Notes: generated by a model not told the origin, from the letters alone. DNA of 64,000 nucleotides from Roseobacter litoralis Och 149 (GCF_000154785.2 NC_015730.1:2356001-2420000); one strand, 5' to 3'; numbered from the stretch's first letter, positions 36,149-45,298 are shown. Numbers and translations: made by a program.

Positions 36149-36166
36149 TTTGACCAACTGGTAAAA
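36149..36166. promoter_or_regulatory. RutR-box-like operator between the carbamoylase and the TetR regulator
   Basis: TTTGACCAACTGGTAAAA. Its core TTGACCA-AC-TGGTAAA matches the published E. coli RutR consensus TTGACCAnnTGGTCAA at 13 of 14 defined positions. It sits in the divergent spacer (36103-36290), where the adjacent TetR protein would control both its own gene and the degradation/uptake operon. A sister site lies upstream of preT. Confidence 0.75.
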
Positions 36167-36290
36167 GCAACGCTACCAGAGGGTTCGGACGAGTCAAGGC
36201 GTATGCTTGACATATCAAGGGTATCATCGTGCTGTCGCACAACGGGCAGGCATCGCAATCAAAGATACTCCACCAATACGGGCGCAGCAG

Positions 36291-36899
36291 ATGACAAAGA
36301 CTGAAACGCGCATACAGAAAAAGAATCAAGCAGCCATCATGACGGCTGGATTGAAGGTGTTTTCGCAATACGGATTTCGCGGATCCACTCTGGATCAGAT
36401 CGCCGCTGAAGCAGGCCTGTCAAAGCCGAACATACTATATTATTTCGCCTCAAAGGACGCGATTTATCGCGCGCTTTTAACGCGTTTGCTGGACGAATGG
36501 CTGCAGCCCATTTACGAGATAGATGCCAGCGGGGACCCGGTCGAAGAGCTACTGTCCTATGCCCGCCGCAAGCTTGAGATGAGCCGGGATTACCCGCGTG
36601 AAAGCCGCTTGTTTGCCAATGAGGTGATACAGGGCGCGCCGCGCATCGGCGACGCCCTCAGCGGTGAGTTGCGTCGCGTTGTCAACAAGATCGCTGCGAT
36701 CATCGATGGCTGGATCCGCGAGGGTCGCATCCAGCCCGTAGATCCGCATCACCTGATTTTCTCAATCTGGTCCATGACGCAACACTATGCGGATTTTGAC
36801 GTTCAAGTGCGCGCCATCCTGCCGGATCAAGACCCGTTTCCGGGGGCCGAGCAGCACCTCGAAGACATGCTCCGGCGGATGCTGACCCCTCAAACCTAA
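36291..36899 (+). CDS. TetR-family regulator, RutR-like
   Basis: 202 residues. The HTH occupies about residues 20-62 ('FRGSTLDQIAAEAGLSKPN' and 'ILYYFASKDAIYRALL'), and the C-terminal half matches TetR_C_13/RutR-type ligand domains ('ESRLFANEVIQGAPRIGDAL'). RutR senses uracil or thymine. The start ATG at 36291 places the HTH at the normal distance; the TTG at 36207 further upstream was rejected. Divergent from the carbamoylase operon and convergent with preA, it is the likely local regulator of both pyrimidine transcripts. Confidence 0.88.
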   Translation: MTKTETRIQKKNQAAIMTAGLKVFSQYGFRGSTLDQIAAEAGLSKPNILYYFASKDAIYRALLTRLLDEWLQPIYEIDASGDPVEELLSYARRKLEMSRDYPRESRLFANEVIQGAPRIGDALSGELRRVVNKIAAIIDGWIREGRIQPVDPHHLIFSIWSMTQHYADFDVQVRAILPDQDPFPGAEQHLEDMLRRMLTPQT

Positions 36900-36932
36900 C
36901 TGCCGAAGCACTCAGGATGAGTACTCCGGCAG
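36900..36932. terminator. Bidirectional hairpin between tetR and preA
   Basis: A 15-bp stem with two mismatches: CTGCCGAAGCACTCA, loop GGA, TGAGTACTCCGGCAG. It starts at the first base after the tetR stop and lies 25 bp beyond the preA stop. There is no long T tract, but the location between convergent genes and the tight loop make termination the likely role. Confidence 0.6.
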
Positions 36933-36956
36933 CCAGGGAGAAACGATTGTCGTGGA

Positions 36957-38261
36957 TTATTCGGCGGCAACTGCGCCGGGGTTGTTGGGGTGCGTGGTCC
37001 AGTTGGCGTAGTCTTTTTCCACAACTTTGCCGGTGCGCGGATCGACCTTGCCCTGCTCCATCGGGACCATGGTGATGCAGTTTTCAACCGGGCAAACCTC
37101 AACGCACAGGTTGCAGGCGACGCATTCCTCGTCGATGACGCTGAACACCCGGTCTTCGGACATGGCGATGGCCTGATGGGATGTATCCTCGCAGGCCGCA
37201 TAGCACCGCCCGCAACTGATGCAATCGGCCTGATTGATCTGCGCCTTGGCGATGTAATTGAGATTGAGGTACTGCCAGTCTGTCGTGTTTGGTATGGCGG
37301 CACCCATGAAGTCACGAATATCCGTATGCCCTTTTTCATCCATCCATTGGGACAGGCCGGAAATCATTTCCTGCACCACCTTGAACCCATAGGTCATGGC
37401 CGCCGTGCACACCTGCACATTGCCGCAGCCCATGGTGATATATTCAGCAGCATCGCGCCATGTGGTGACCCCACCGATGCCGGAGATCGGCATGCCGCGG
37501 GTTTCCGCGTCCCGCGCGATCTCGGACACCATGCTCAGCGCGATAGGTTTCACAGCCGGGCCGCAATAGCCACCGTGGGTGCCCTTACCGTCAATCGAGG
37601 GGTGCGGGCTCATCGTATCGAGGTCGACCGATACGATGGAATTGATCGTGTTGATCAGCGACACCGCATCCGCCCCACCGCGTTTGGCGGCTGCTGCTGG
37701 TTTGCGGACATCGGTGATATTGGGCGTGAGTTTCACGATCACCGGCTTGCTGTAATACTGTTTGCACCAGCGCGTGACCATTTCGATGTATTCAGGCACC
37801 TGCCCGACGGCGGCCCCCATGCCACGCTCTGACATACCGTGCGGGCAGCCGAAGTTCAGCTCGATCCCATCCGCGCCCGTCGCTTCGACCTTGGGCAGAA
37901 TGTCTTTCCACGCCTGCTCTTCACAAGGCACCATGATGGAGACGATCATGGCGCGATCCGGATAGTCCTTTTTCACGCGCGTGATCTCTTCTAGGTTGAT
38001 CTCAAGCGAGCGGTCGGTGATGAGCTCGATGTTGTTCATCCCCAGCACCCGCCGGTCGGCACCGTGGATCACGCCGTAGCGCGGGCCGTTGACATTCACC
38101 ACCGGCGGCCCTTCAGCACCAAGCGTTTTCCACACGACACCGCCCCACCCCGCCTCAAAGGCGCGGCGCACGTTGTATTCCTTGTCAGTGGGCGGCGCAG
38201 AGGCCAGCCAAAACGGATTGGGGGACGTAATGCCCAGAAATTCCGAAGTCAGATCAGCCAT
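36957..38261 (-). CDS. preA: NAD-dependent dihydropyrimidine dehydrogenase, subunit PreA
   Basis: 434 residues: an FMN-binding dihydroorotate-dehydrogenase-like barrel ('LASAPPTDKEYNVRRAFEAG', 'ELNFGCPHGMSERGMG', active-site Cys in this segment) followed by two 4Fe-4S clusters ('CISCGRCYAACEDTS' and 'CVACNLCVEVCPVENC', about 340-410). With PreT it reduces uracil and thymine to the dihydro forms. Its start overlaps the preT stop by one base, so the two subunits are coupled. Confidence 0.95.
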   Translation of the reverse strand: MADLTSEFLGITSPNPFWLASAPPTDKEYNVRRAFEAGWGGVVWKTLGAEGPPVVNVNGPRYGVIHGADRRVLGMNNIELITDRSLEINLEEITRVKKDYPDRAMIVSIMVPCEEQAWKDILPKVEATGADGIELNFGCPHGMSERGMGAAVGQVPEYIEMVTRWCKQYYSKPVIVKLTPNITDVRKPAAAAKRGGADAVSLINTINSIVSVDLDTMSPHPSIDGKGTHGGYCGPAVKPIALSMVSEIARDAETRGMPISGIGGVTTWRDAAEYITMGCGNVQVCTAAMTYGFKVVQEMISGLSQWMDEKGHTDIRDFMGAAIPNTTDWQYLNLNYIAKAQINQADCISCGRCYAACEDTSHQAIAMSEDRVFSVIDEECVACNLCVEVCPVENCITMVPMEQGKVDPRTGKVVEKDYANWTTHPNNPGAVAAE

Positions 38262-39595
38262 TATACGCTCCCGTTCAATGTTGCATGAATATCCATTGCC
38301 GCGTCGCGTCCCTCGGCTACGGCAGTCACGGTCAGATCATCGCCACCATGGGCACAATCGCCGCCGGCCCAGACCTGGTCCAGACTGGTGCGCCCCGCAC
38401 CAGACACGGCAATTTTGCCGCTCTCGGTTTCAAGGGACTCATCCATCGTCAGCGTCTGCCCGATGGCACGGAAAACCTGATCGGCCAAAACGCGTGTCTT
38501 TTCACCGGTCCCGGCAAGGCGGCCATCAACCGATGCGGTATATTCCAGTTCAATCTCAGCCGCCGCCCCGTTGCCATGTATGGCGACCGGCTGCACATTG
38601 AACATCAGCTTGACGCCATGGGATGCGGCGAGGTCCTGTTCGTAGCGGCTGGCACTCATCGCGGCACGGTCGCGCCGATAGGCTATCGTGACATTCTCCG
38701 CGCCCAGCAGCTTGGACTGGACTGCGGCGTCCACGGCCGTCATGCCCCCACCGATGACCACGACGTTGCGGCCCACAGGCAGCTTGGTCAGATCGCGCGA
38801 CTGGCGCAGCGTTTCGATAAAGGACACCGCGTCCGTGACGCCGGATTTGTCATCCCCCTCAAGGTTGAGCGCATTCACACCGCCCAGACCCACGGCCAGA
38901 AAGACCGCATCATACTGCGCCGACAAACTATCGAGGGTCAGATCACCGCCCAACACCTTGCCGGTTTCGACCGTGATGCCACCGATATCCAACAGCCAAG
39001 CCACCTCGCGGGCCGCAAAATCATCCGTGGATTTATAGGCCGCGATCCCATATTCGTTCAGACCGCCCGGTTTGGCGTGGCCATCATAGATCACAACATC
39101 ATTGCCAAGCAGCGCAAGCCTGTGCGCACAAGAGAGACCAGCAGGCCCCGCGCCCACAACCGCGATCCGCTTTCCAGTGGCTGCCGCGCGGGTATAGGGG
39201 TGGATGTCGCGCTGCATCAGCGTATCGGTCGCATAGCGTTGCAGACGCCCGATTTCGACCGGTTTGCCCTCAGCCATTTCGCGCACGCAGGCCTGTTCGC
39301 ATAGATCTTCCGTGGGACAGACCCGCGCGCACATACCGCCCAGTATGTTCTGGTCAAAAATCGTCTTGGCCGCTGCTTCGGGGGTGCCCGTGCTGATCTG
39401 GCGTATAAAAAGCGGAATGTCGATTTCCGTGGGACAGGCCGTCACGCAGGGCGCGTCATGGCAGAAATAACAGCGATCCGCAGCAACCGCTGCTTCATGT
39501 GGCTCCAAGGGCGCGTGGAGGTCGGCAAAATTTGCGGCCAGCTCTTCTGCGTTCAGCCTTTCGGCAACGATGCCCGGTGTGCGTTGGCTTATCAT
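38261..39595 (-). CDS. preT: NAD-dependent dihydropyrimidine dehydrogenase, subunit PreT
   Basis: 444 residues of the glutamate-synthase-small-subunit-like group. An N-terminal cysteine-rich cluster domain ('CYFCHDAPCVTACPTEI', 'CARVCPTEDLCEQACVR') is followed by FAD and NAD(P) Rossmann folds ('AVVGAGPAGLSCAHRL', 'VVVIGGGMTAVDAA'). It passes electrons from NADH to PreA. It is the first gene of the preTA transcript; a RutR-like palindrome lies 50 bp upstream. Confidence 0.95.
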   Translation of the reverse strand: MISQRTPGIVAERLNAEELAANFADLHAPLEPHEAAVAADRCYFCHDAPCVTACPTEIDIPLFIRQISTGTPEAAAKTIFDQNILGGMCARVCPTEDLCEQACVREMAEGKPVEIGRLQRYATDTLMQRDIHPYTRAAATGKRIAVVGAGPAGLSCAHRLALLGNDVVIYDGHAKPGGLNEYGIAAYKSTDDFAAREVAWLLDIGGITVETGKVLGGDLTLDSLSAQYDAVFLAVGLGGVNALNLEGDDKSGVTDAVSFIETLRQSRDLTKLPVGRNVVVIGGGMTAVDAAVQSKLLGAENVTIAYRRDRAAMSASRYEQDLAASHGVKLMFNVQPVAIHGNGAAAEIELEYTASVDGRLAGTGEKTRVLADQVFRAIGQTLTMDESLETESGKIAVSGAGRTSLDQVWAGGDCAHGGDDLTVTAVAEGRDAAMDIHATLNGSV

Positions 39596-39644
39596 GGCTA
39601 CTCCGTCGGGTTTTGTTATATCATCAGCATTGCATGGTTTAAAA

Positions 39645-39662
39645 TTTTATCAAACGGTAAAA
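39645..39662. promoter_or_regulatory. Second RutR-box-like site, upstream of preT
   Basis: TTTTATCAAACGGTAAAA matches the site at 36149 at 14 of 18 positions, with identical spacing of the TCAA and GGTAAAA halves, and lies in the preT promoter region. Its shared form with the other operator suggests that the same TetR protein controls both transcripts. Confidence 0.6.
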
Positions 39663-39775
39663 AATGGAAATTGGCAAGATTTTTTCATCCATGGCGTTCG
39701 ATGCTGAAATGTTCATCAAAACCACCACCTGAGCGGTGTTGATCCGGCAAATCGCTTTCAGAAAGACGCATCCCT

Positions 39776-39892
39776 ATGCTGAATACAGCATTCTGGCGAC
39801 TGGCGCGCACGCACAACAGACACAGCCAGCGCACGGTGTCTGCGCTTGGCCGGTTTCAATTCATCGGCACCGATCTGGACGAGCAAGGTTAA
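39776..39892 (+). CDS. Possible 38-residue peptide in the preT / cheBR spacer
   Basis: A short basic frame ('MLNTAFWRLARTHNRHSQRT') ending TAA at 39892, 20 bp before a good plus-strand terminator hairpin. There is no clear ribosome site and I recognise no family, so the region may instead encode a small RNA. The remainder of the 39596-40010 spacer holds only the operator at 39645 and the hairpin. Confidence 0.25.
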   Translation: MLNTAFWRLARTHNRHSQRTVSALGRFQFIGTDLDEQG

Positions 39893-39912
39893 ATGCTTGA
39901 CGCTTCAGAAGC

Positions 39913-39957
39913 AAACCGGGTGCGCGACAATATCCCCGAACGCCCGGTTTCTTTTTG
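39913..39957 (+). terminator. Intrinsic terminator on the plus strand in the preT / cheBR spacer
   Basis: AAACCGGG (39913-39920) pairs perfectly with CCCGGTTT (39943-39950) and is followed by CTTTTTG, which with the stem end gives a T-rich tail. It faces away from both flanking minus-strand genes, implying a short plus-strand transcript ending here. Its 22-base loop is larger than usual. Confidence 0.55.
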
Positions 39958-40010
39958 CCGCGCGTCGCCCGCAGGACCGCTGAGCGGGCATGGCGACTAC
40001 TGTCAACGCG

Positions 40011-43000
40011 TCAGTGTACGGTGCTGGTGTTGTCCTCGCTGACACGAAACACACCGATGATCTTGCCAATGTTGCCGTTCACGTCTTGGCGGGCCAAGCC
40101 GAACGACTCAATCGGGATCGTTTCACCATCCTCGTTGATGATGCGCAGTTTAAAATGAAACTCTCCGCCTTGTGTGCGCACTCTTTCCACTTCAGCTTGC
40201 ACGGTTTCGCGGTCTTCGGGGTGATAGAACGACAACCCATCTTCCAGCTTTGGGGAAAAGGTATCAGGATCCTTGCCATGGATGCGGTACACCTCTTCGG
40301 ACCAGAAAACCGTTTCATCTTCCAAATCCAGCGACCAAAACCCAATGCGCGCTATTTCTTGCAACAGTATGAGCTGTGCAAGCGCATCCTCGGCCTTATC
40401 GCGCGTTTCTATGACTTCGGAGATATCCTGCCCGATCGTGTAAATCGAAGCGTCGTCCCCTGACGGGTCAGGAAACAGAAAATTCTCTGAATTCAGGCAG
40501 ACTTCCTTTTTATCCTCAACAGACCGGAGCCGCAGCATATCCTGCAGGTGACCATCATTGGTTTTCAATAGTTGGGCATCATGTTCCCGAATGGTATTGG
40601 AAATACTTCTCGAAACCAGATTGTAGAAATTGGCACCTTCCGCCTTGTGACGCGTGGTGCCGAAAAACCGCGCTGACTTCTCGCTGATCCGCAAAATGGT
40701 GCCATCCTGCGCGCGGTTCAGCATGTAGATTTCGCCATGATCCAGAATGAGGTCCAACTCCTGAGCAAGTCCCGGAAAGGCCGAAACAACCATCGTGACC
40801 CCTTTCATTTGACCGCGCATGTCAAAAAACGGCGAACTTGTCAGCTTGTATCGCGAACCACCCGAATTGAATTCCTTTGTAATGGGCTCGCCCAGTTTGA
40901 GTGTTTCATTGCAGATCGGCGCCAAGGGCGGAAAACTATTGGGCAGGACGCATTGGCTAATATGCGGATTTGACACTGGACGCGTCAAATTGAACATATC
41001 GCAGGCGGCATTGGTCGCTTGTGATATCTGCAAGGCGGTATCGAGCACCATGATCGACAGCGGCGCGGTTTCCAGCACTGACATCAGTTCGCCCGTGCGA
41101 CCGCTCAATTCCGCCGCCGTGACCTGAAGCTCTTCGTTGACAGTGATCAGCTCTTCGTTGGTGGACTGCAATTCTTCGTTGGATGTTTCCAACTCTTCGT
41201 TGGTTGCCTGCAGTTCTTCATTTGTGGATTGCAATTCCTCATTCAGGGATTGCAGTTCCTCATTGGAAGTTTCCAACTCCTCGATGGTCTGCTGCAGCGC
41301 TTCTCTGGTTGTCGCCACTTCATCTTCGAGCAAGCGTATTCTGTCGCTTTCAAAAATCGAGTCCTCATCGACTTCCGAAGCACCGGAGGCTTTGCTGCGA
41401 TCGACCTGCACCTCGGTAAAGACCACCAAGGCCGCGCGCTCGTTTATGTCGCGTGCTATGATGGGGTAAACGTCGAGCCTGATTTCGGCGTCGTCGTCTT
41501 CCGCAAGCAGATGGCGCACGCCGCTGCGGTGTTCGCCATGCTTCAAAGCAAGTGTAACGAGGCTGCGCGCTTCTTCACGAAACGGTCTGCGCAGCAGATC
41601 AATGTGCATCTTCAGGTTACTGGTTTCGTTCATCTCGATGAACGGGCTGACGTTTCCGTAGACCCTGATGATCCCGTAGTCATCCGTCACCAACACCGAA
41701 TTCTTGCCCAGAGCCAGTGCCAGCGCCTCGAACATTTGCCGGTCCGTGGATTGCCCCGGATCCTGCCCCTGTTTGATCTGCATCGGCACCTTGCTGCGCG
41801 ATTTTGGCAGGTTGCGCGGGTTGGAAAACACGTTCTGATCCGTTCGCCGGATCGAGCGGCGTCTGTAGATATGGGCCGAATGGCTGTCCTGTACGAACAT
41901 TTCGTCCGAGCCAGCGACCGTTTCCGCCGTTCCCAGGAACATCAGGGAGTTGTCAGTCATGGCGTAGTGAAACCGTGACATGACCTTATGCTGCAAGGCG
42001 TTTCCAAAATATATCAACAGGTTACGACAGCAGAGCAAATCCACTTTTTGAAAGGGCGGGTCCTGACATACATTGTGATCAGAAAACAAAATGGCGGAGC
42101 GCAGGGAATCGATGACCCGGATGCCATCGTTCTGGGTCATGAAATAGCGATCAGACAGGCTTTTGGGGATGTCGTTCAGCGCGGCCATGCCATAGACGCC
42201 CTTGCGCGCGACGTCCAAGGCGTCTTTGTCGATGTCAGTCGCAAAGATCTGGACATGGTCTTTCAGATTTACCGTAGGGCCACCGAGAGCTTCGGACAGT
42301 AGGATCGCAATCGAATAGGCTTCTTCCCCGGTCGCACATCCCGCGATCCAGACCCTGAACGGTGGGTTTGACTTTTTCTTCAGCAGCGCCGGCAGCATCT
42401 CCTTGAGTTGCTCAAACTCCGATTTGTCGCGAAAGAACCGCGTGACAGAAATCAGCAGATCTTTGAACAGTGCATCCACAGCGTTCGGGTTTACGCGACA
42501 AAACTGCGTATATTCCGCATGACTTTCGATCCCCAGGGCCACCATGCGGCGCTCAATCCGCCGGTTGATCGTGGTTTGCTTGTACTCGCGAAAATCCACC
42601 CGCGTCCTTGCAAGCAGGATTTGCAACAGATCCAATGCCGGGCTGGTCTCGGACGTTTCCTGGCGGAAAGCGTCAAAGTCGCGTGCAGACGACAGGATCT
42701 TTTGCAGATGCGTCCCGATTTCGAAGGGGCGCAACACCAGATCAACGCAGCCCGTTTGCATCGCAGACATTGGCATGCCGTCATATTTTGCACTTTCGGT
42801 GTCTTGTGCAATCGTAATCCCGCCCGCCTCACGGATCGCCTGCACACCATAGGCGCCATCGGTGCCTGTGCCGGACAAGATAATAGCCATCGATTTTTCA
42901 CCATGTTGATCCGCGAGGCTCAGCAGAAACCGGTCAACGGATGGTTTCGGCGATGCCACCTCATGGCTGGGTTCGACAAGACGTAACTTGCCCTCATCAT

Positions 43001-43265
43001 AGATAATATCGGTATTGGGGGGCGTGATGTAGATGACATTCGGCTCTGGCAGAATGCTGTCCTTGACGTCTTTGACGATCAGACTTGTCTGGCGCGCAAC
43101 CAATTCTGTCATCAGGCTTTTGTGATGGGGTGACATGTGTTGCACCACCACATAGGCCACTTTCATTTTTGTCGGCAATGTTGCGACAAGCTCGCGTATC
43201 GCTTCGAGACCACCGGCCGAAGACCCGATCCCGATGATAGTTATTTCTTTATTGTCGTCTGTCAC
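40011..43265 (-). CDS. CheB-CheR fusion protein with coiled coil and C-terminal PAS domains
   Basis: 1084 residues. Residues about 8-190 are a CheB methylesterase ('GIGSSAGGLEAI' with Ser, 'VVQHMSPHH', 'LSGTGTDGAYG'). About 210-480 is a CheR SAM-dependent methyltransferase ('ISVTRFFRDKSEF', 'IAGCATGEEAYSIA', 'CCRNLLIYF'). A PAS-like segment follows, then a long repeated coiled coil of 'TNEELQ/TSNEELQS' heptads (about 655-735), then two or three PAS domains to the end. No REC or histidine kinase domain is present. Such hybrids are thought to act in non-flagellar sensory modules rather than classic chemotaxis; no mcp, cheA or cheW gene is nearby. Confidence 0.93.
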   Translation of the reverse strand: MTDDNKEITIIGIGSSAGGLEAIRELVATLPTKMKVAYVVVQHMSPHHKSLMTELVARQTSLIVKDVKDSILPEPNVIYITPPNTDIIYDEGKLRLVEPSHEVASPKPSVDRFLLSLADQHGEKSMAIILSGTGTDGAYGVQAIREAGGITIAQDTESAKYDGMPMSAMQTGCVDLVLRPFEIGTHLQKILSSARDFDAFRQETSETSPALDLLQILLARTRVDFREYKQTTINRRIERRMVALGIESHAEYTQFCRVNPNAVDALFKDLLISVTRFFRDKSEFEQLKEMLPALLKKKSNPPFRVWIAGCATGEEAYSIAILLSEALGGPTVNLKDHVQIFATDIDKDALDVARKGVYGMAALNDIPKSLSDRYFMTQNDGIRVIDSLRSAILFSDHNVCQDPPFQKVDLLCCRNLLIYFGNALQHKVMSRFHYAMTDNSLMFLGTAETVAGSDEMFVQDSHSAHIYRRRSIRRTDQNVFSNPRNLPKSRSKVPMQIKQGQDPGQSTDRQMFEALALALGKNSVLVTDDYGIIRVYGNVSPFIEMNETSNLKMHIDLLRRPFREEARSLVTLALKHGEHRSGVRHLLAEDDDAEIRLDVYPIIARDINERAALVVFTEVQVDRSKASGASEVDEDSIFESDRIRLLEDEVATTREALQQTIEELETSNEELQSLNEELQSTNEELQATNEELETSNEELQSTNEELITVNEELQVTAAELSGRTGELMSVLETAPLSIMVLDTALQISQATNAACDMFNLTRPVSNPHISQCVLPNSFPPLAPICNETLKLGEPITKEFNSGGSRYKLTSSPFFDMRGQMKGVTMVVSAFPGLAQELDLILDHGEIYMLNRAQDGTILRISEKSARFFGTTRHKAEGANFYNLVSRSISNTIREHDAQLLKTNDGHLQDMLRLRSVEDKKEVCLNSENFLFPDPSGDDASIYTIGQDISEVIETRDKAEDALAQLILLQEIARIGFWSLDLEDETVFWSEEVYRIHGKDPDTFSPKLEDGLSFYHPEDRETVQAEVERVRTQGGEFHFKLRIINEDGETIPIESFGLARQDVNGNIGKIIGVFRVSEDNTSTVH

Positions 43266-43427
43266 GTTTCGTGTCCCCGCAAGTCCTTTTGGCCGTTAGG
43301 CTATTTAGTCATATGTTAACGGATGCCGCCCTGCAATCGGCAACTTAAAGTTGCGAAGCACTGCCGCTCAACTACTACAGAGTATTTTTATACCTGTAAA
43401 TTCAGCGCCTTGGCCCACACGCAACAG

Positions 43428-43441
43428 GCACCGTACGGTGC
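43428..43441. promoter_or_regulatory. Perfect 14-bp palindrome GCACCGTACGGTGC in the cheBR / 43.5-kb gene spacer
   Basis: The palindrome lies in the 246-bp divergent spacer, 70 bp upstream of the unknown 223-residue gene and about 160 bp upstream of cheBR. It could be an operator for either gene; no known consensus is recognised. Confidence 0.35.
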
Positions 43442-43511
43442 GTTTACACTCCCTGCATGCCAGCCACGCATATTAACCCCATAAATTTATGAAAAAGAGA
43501 GGTGCAAGTTC

Positions 43512-44183
43512 ATGGAAACTTTACCTGAGATTCAATCGATCCGGTCTGATCTGTCAGATCGAACGCTAACACTGAATTTGACTTTAAAAACCGCTGAAGA
43601 AGTGTCCGTACGATCCTGTGAAGTGATTGGCCGGAATTTTCGAAACCGGGTCTCGTTTCAAGAGACAAGCGAATTGGGCGACATTCTCGTACACCGGCTC
43701 AGCGATGCCATAAAATCAAGCCTGAAAACCCTTTCGGCAGGGGCACAGGTCCTGTCGCTTCCAGACTTTCTGATTGAACTGCCCGGTCTCGCGCTGGCGG
43801 GTGCTCATGTCATGGTCATGGAAGCGAAGGACGGCGTGCGCAATGCGATCTTCCGGTTCACTGAGTTCATGGGCACAATCAATAATGCCTTCAAACTGGA
43901 TATCGGGTTTAGCGAACCCTATGCGACACACAGTGAGAAACTTGCGGTTAACATTCTGGAGGAGATCTGCCTGCCGATCCTGAATCTGTGTCGCGCCTTC
44001 GACATGCTCAACACGACGCAGGACCGGGCATTTGCCAAGGCAATCAGCGACAAGGCGATGGAATTCGAGTTTCAGACGGAATTGCTCAAACGCTTCATTT
44101 CAAATGCAAGTGTGGACCGCGACAATGCCCTGAGAGACCGCGCATATCTATCCGACATGGATCAGGGCTGGATGATCAGATGA
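43512..44183 (+). CDS. Protein of unknown function, 223 residues
   Basis: A soluble protein without signal peptide or membrane helix, preceded by a good AGAGGTG ribosome site. The N-terminal 90 residues look alpha/beta ('LTLNLTLKTAEEVSVRSCEV'), and the middle and end are helical ('TEFMGTINNAFKLDIGF', 'KAISDKAMEFEFQTELLKRF'). No motif I can name. It diverges from the CheB-CheR-PAS gene, which makes a role in the same sensory module conceivable, but no direct sign of that is seen. Confidence 0.75.
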   Translation: METLPEIQSIRSDLSDRTLTLNLTLKTAEEVSVRSCEVIGRNFRNRVSFQETSELGDILVHRLSDAIKSSLKTLSAGAQVLSLPDFLIELPGLALAGAHVMVMEAKDGVRNAIFRFTEFMGTINNAFKLDIGFSEPYATHSEKLAVNILEEICLPILNLCRAFDMLNTTQDRAFAKAISDKAMEFEFQTELLKRFISNASVDRDNALRDRAYLSDMDQGWMIR

Positions 44184-44261
44184 CGCTCCAACGCATGAGG
44201 CGTGGTATCTGATTTGCACAACGCATAGACTTCAGGCGTGACCGCATGAGAGGCTCGCCAC

Positions 44262-45230
44262 ATGATAACTTTGCGCTCCGCATCCCTGTCCGCTCAAGTC
44301 CTGCCCTTCGGTGCGACGTTGGCGGGACTTTGGTACAATGGGCACCCGCACAGTCTTGTGATTGGTTCAACCGACGCAGATGCATATGCGGAGAAACTGC
44401 GCTATTTCGGCGCCCTGATCGGCCCCATCGCCAACCGGATTTCCGGCGCTACGCTTTGCATCGATGGTGCCACCTGCAAGATGGAGCCGAATGAAGGCAG
44501 CAGTTGTCTGCACAGCGGGGCCGACGGGCTGCATGCGCGCGACTGGACGGTCGTCCGGCAATCCCCTTCTGCTGTCTCATTGCGGTGCTTTCTGCGCGAT
44601 GGGGCAAATGGGTTGCCGGGCAATCGGACGGTCAATGTGGACTACAGCCTGACGGATGCGGGCCATCTCATTCTGGAAATGACTGCGAGCAGCGACCGCA
44701 CAACGGCCATCAACCTCGCACATCACCCCTATTGGAACCTTGGCAATTGCGAAACGGTGAAAGATCACCGTCTGACGATCTATGCAGATAAATACCTGCC
44801 CGTGGATGCGCACACCCTGCCAACGGGAGAGATTTCACCTGTCTCGGGCACGGCATATGATTTTCAAACGGGGCGACTTGTCCCGACAGATCAAACGCTG
44901 GATGCAAATTTATGTCTTGCCGAAACGCGGCGAGACCACCCCACACCAGCAGCGCGCCTGAGCGGGCCATCTGGGCTGATGCTACAGATCGATACGACCG
45001 AACCCGGCTTGCAAGTATACAATGGAAGCGGATTAAATGATATCAAAAATTCTCTGCATGATCAACGGGTTTTGCAACCCTTCTCAGGTATCGCATTAGA
45101 ACCGCAAGCCTGGCCTGACGCGCCACGCCACAGCGCCTTTCCCAGCATTATTCTACGCGTGGGTGAAACATACCGGCAAAAAACCACCTATCGCATTTGG
45201 GACGAATTGAACCAAATCGCCACAGTCTGA
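44262..45230 (+). CDS. Aldose 1-epimerase (galactose mutarotase family)
   Basis: 322 residues of the GalM beta-sandwich family. 'YFGALIGPIANRISGATL' supplies the first active-site stretch, 'NLAHHPYWNL' the catalytic His pair and 'GIALEPQAWPDAP' the catalytic Glu. It equilibrates sugar anomers, probably of hexoses. GAGAGG precedes the ATG. No sugar operon adjoins it; the rhamnose cluster has its own mutarotase. Confidence 0.92.
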   Translation: MITLRSASLSAQVLPFGATLAGLWYNGHPHSLVIGSTDADAYAEKLRYFGALIGPIANRISGATLCIDGATCKMEPNEGSSCLHSGADGLHARDWTVVRQSPSAVSLRCFLRDGANGLPGNRTVNVDYSLTDAGHLILEMTASSDRTTAINLAHHPYWNLGNCETVKDHRLTIYADKYLPVDAHTLPTGEISPVSGTAYDFQTGRLVPTDQTLDANLCLAETRRDHPTPAARLSGPSGLMLQIDTTEPGLQVYNGSGLNDIKNSLHDQRVLQPFSGIALEPQAWPDAPRHSAFPSIILRVGETYRQKTTYRIWDELNQIATV

Positions 45231-45231
45231 A

Positions 45232-45275
45232 CACAGACCTGACGCTCGATTGGCAAACCCGACGTTAAGTCTGTG
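45232..45275 (+). terminator. Hairpin after the aldose epimerase gene
   Basis: CACAGAC (45232-45238) pairs with GTCTGTG (45269-45275), and the stem continues with a mismatch and an ACG/CGT stretch. It begins at the first bases after the epimerase stop. The downstream tract is only mildly T-rich (GTATCTTTG), so the evidence is moderate. Confidence 0.45.
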
Positions 45276-45298
45276 GCGGTATCTTTGTTGCGTTAACG

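Noticed and set aside
36207..36235. TTGACA as a -35 box for the tetR gene
   Set aside because: No -10-like hexamer at 16-18 bp; TATCAT lies at 9 bp spacing, so I do not call a promoter.
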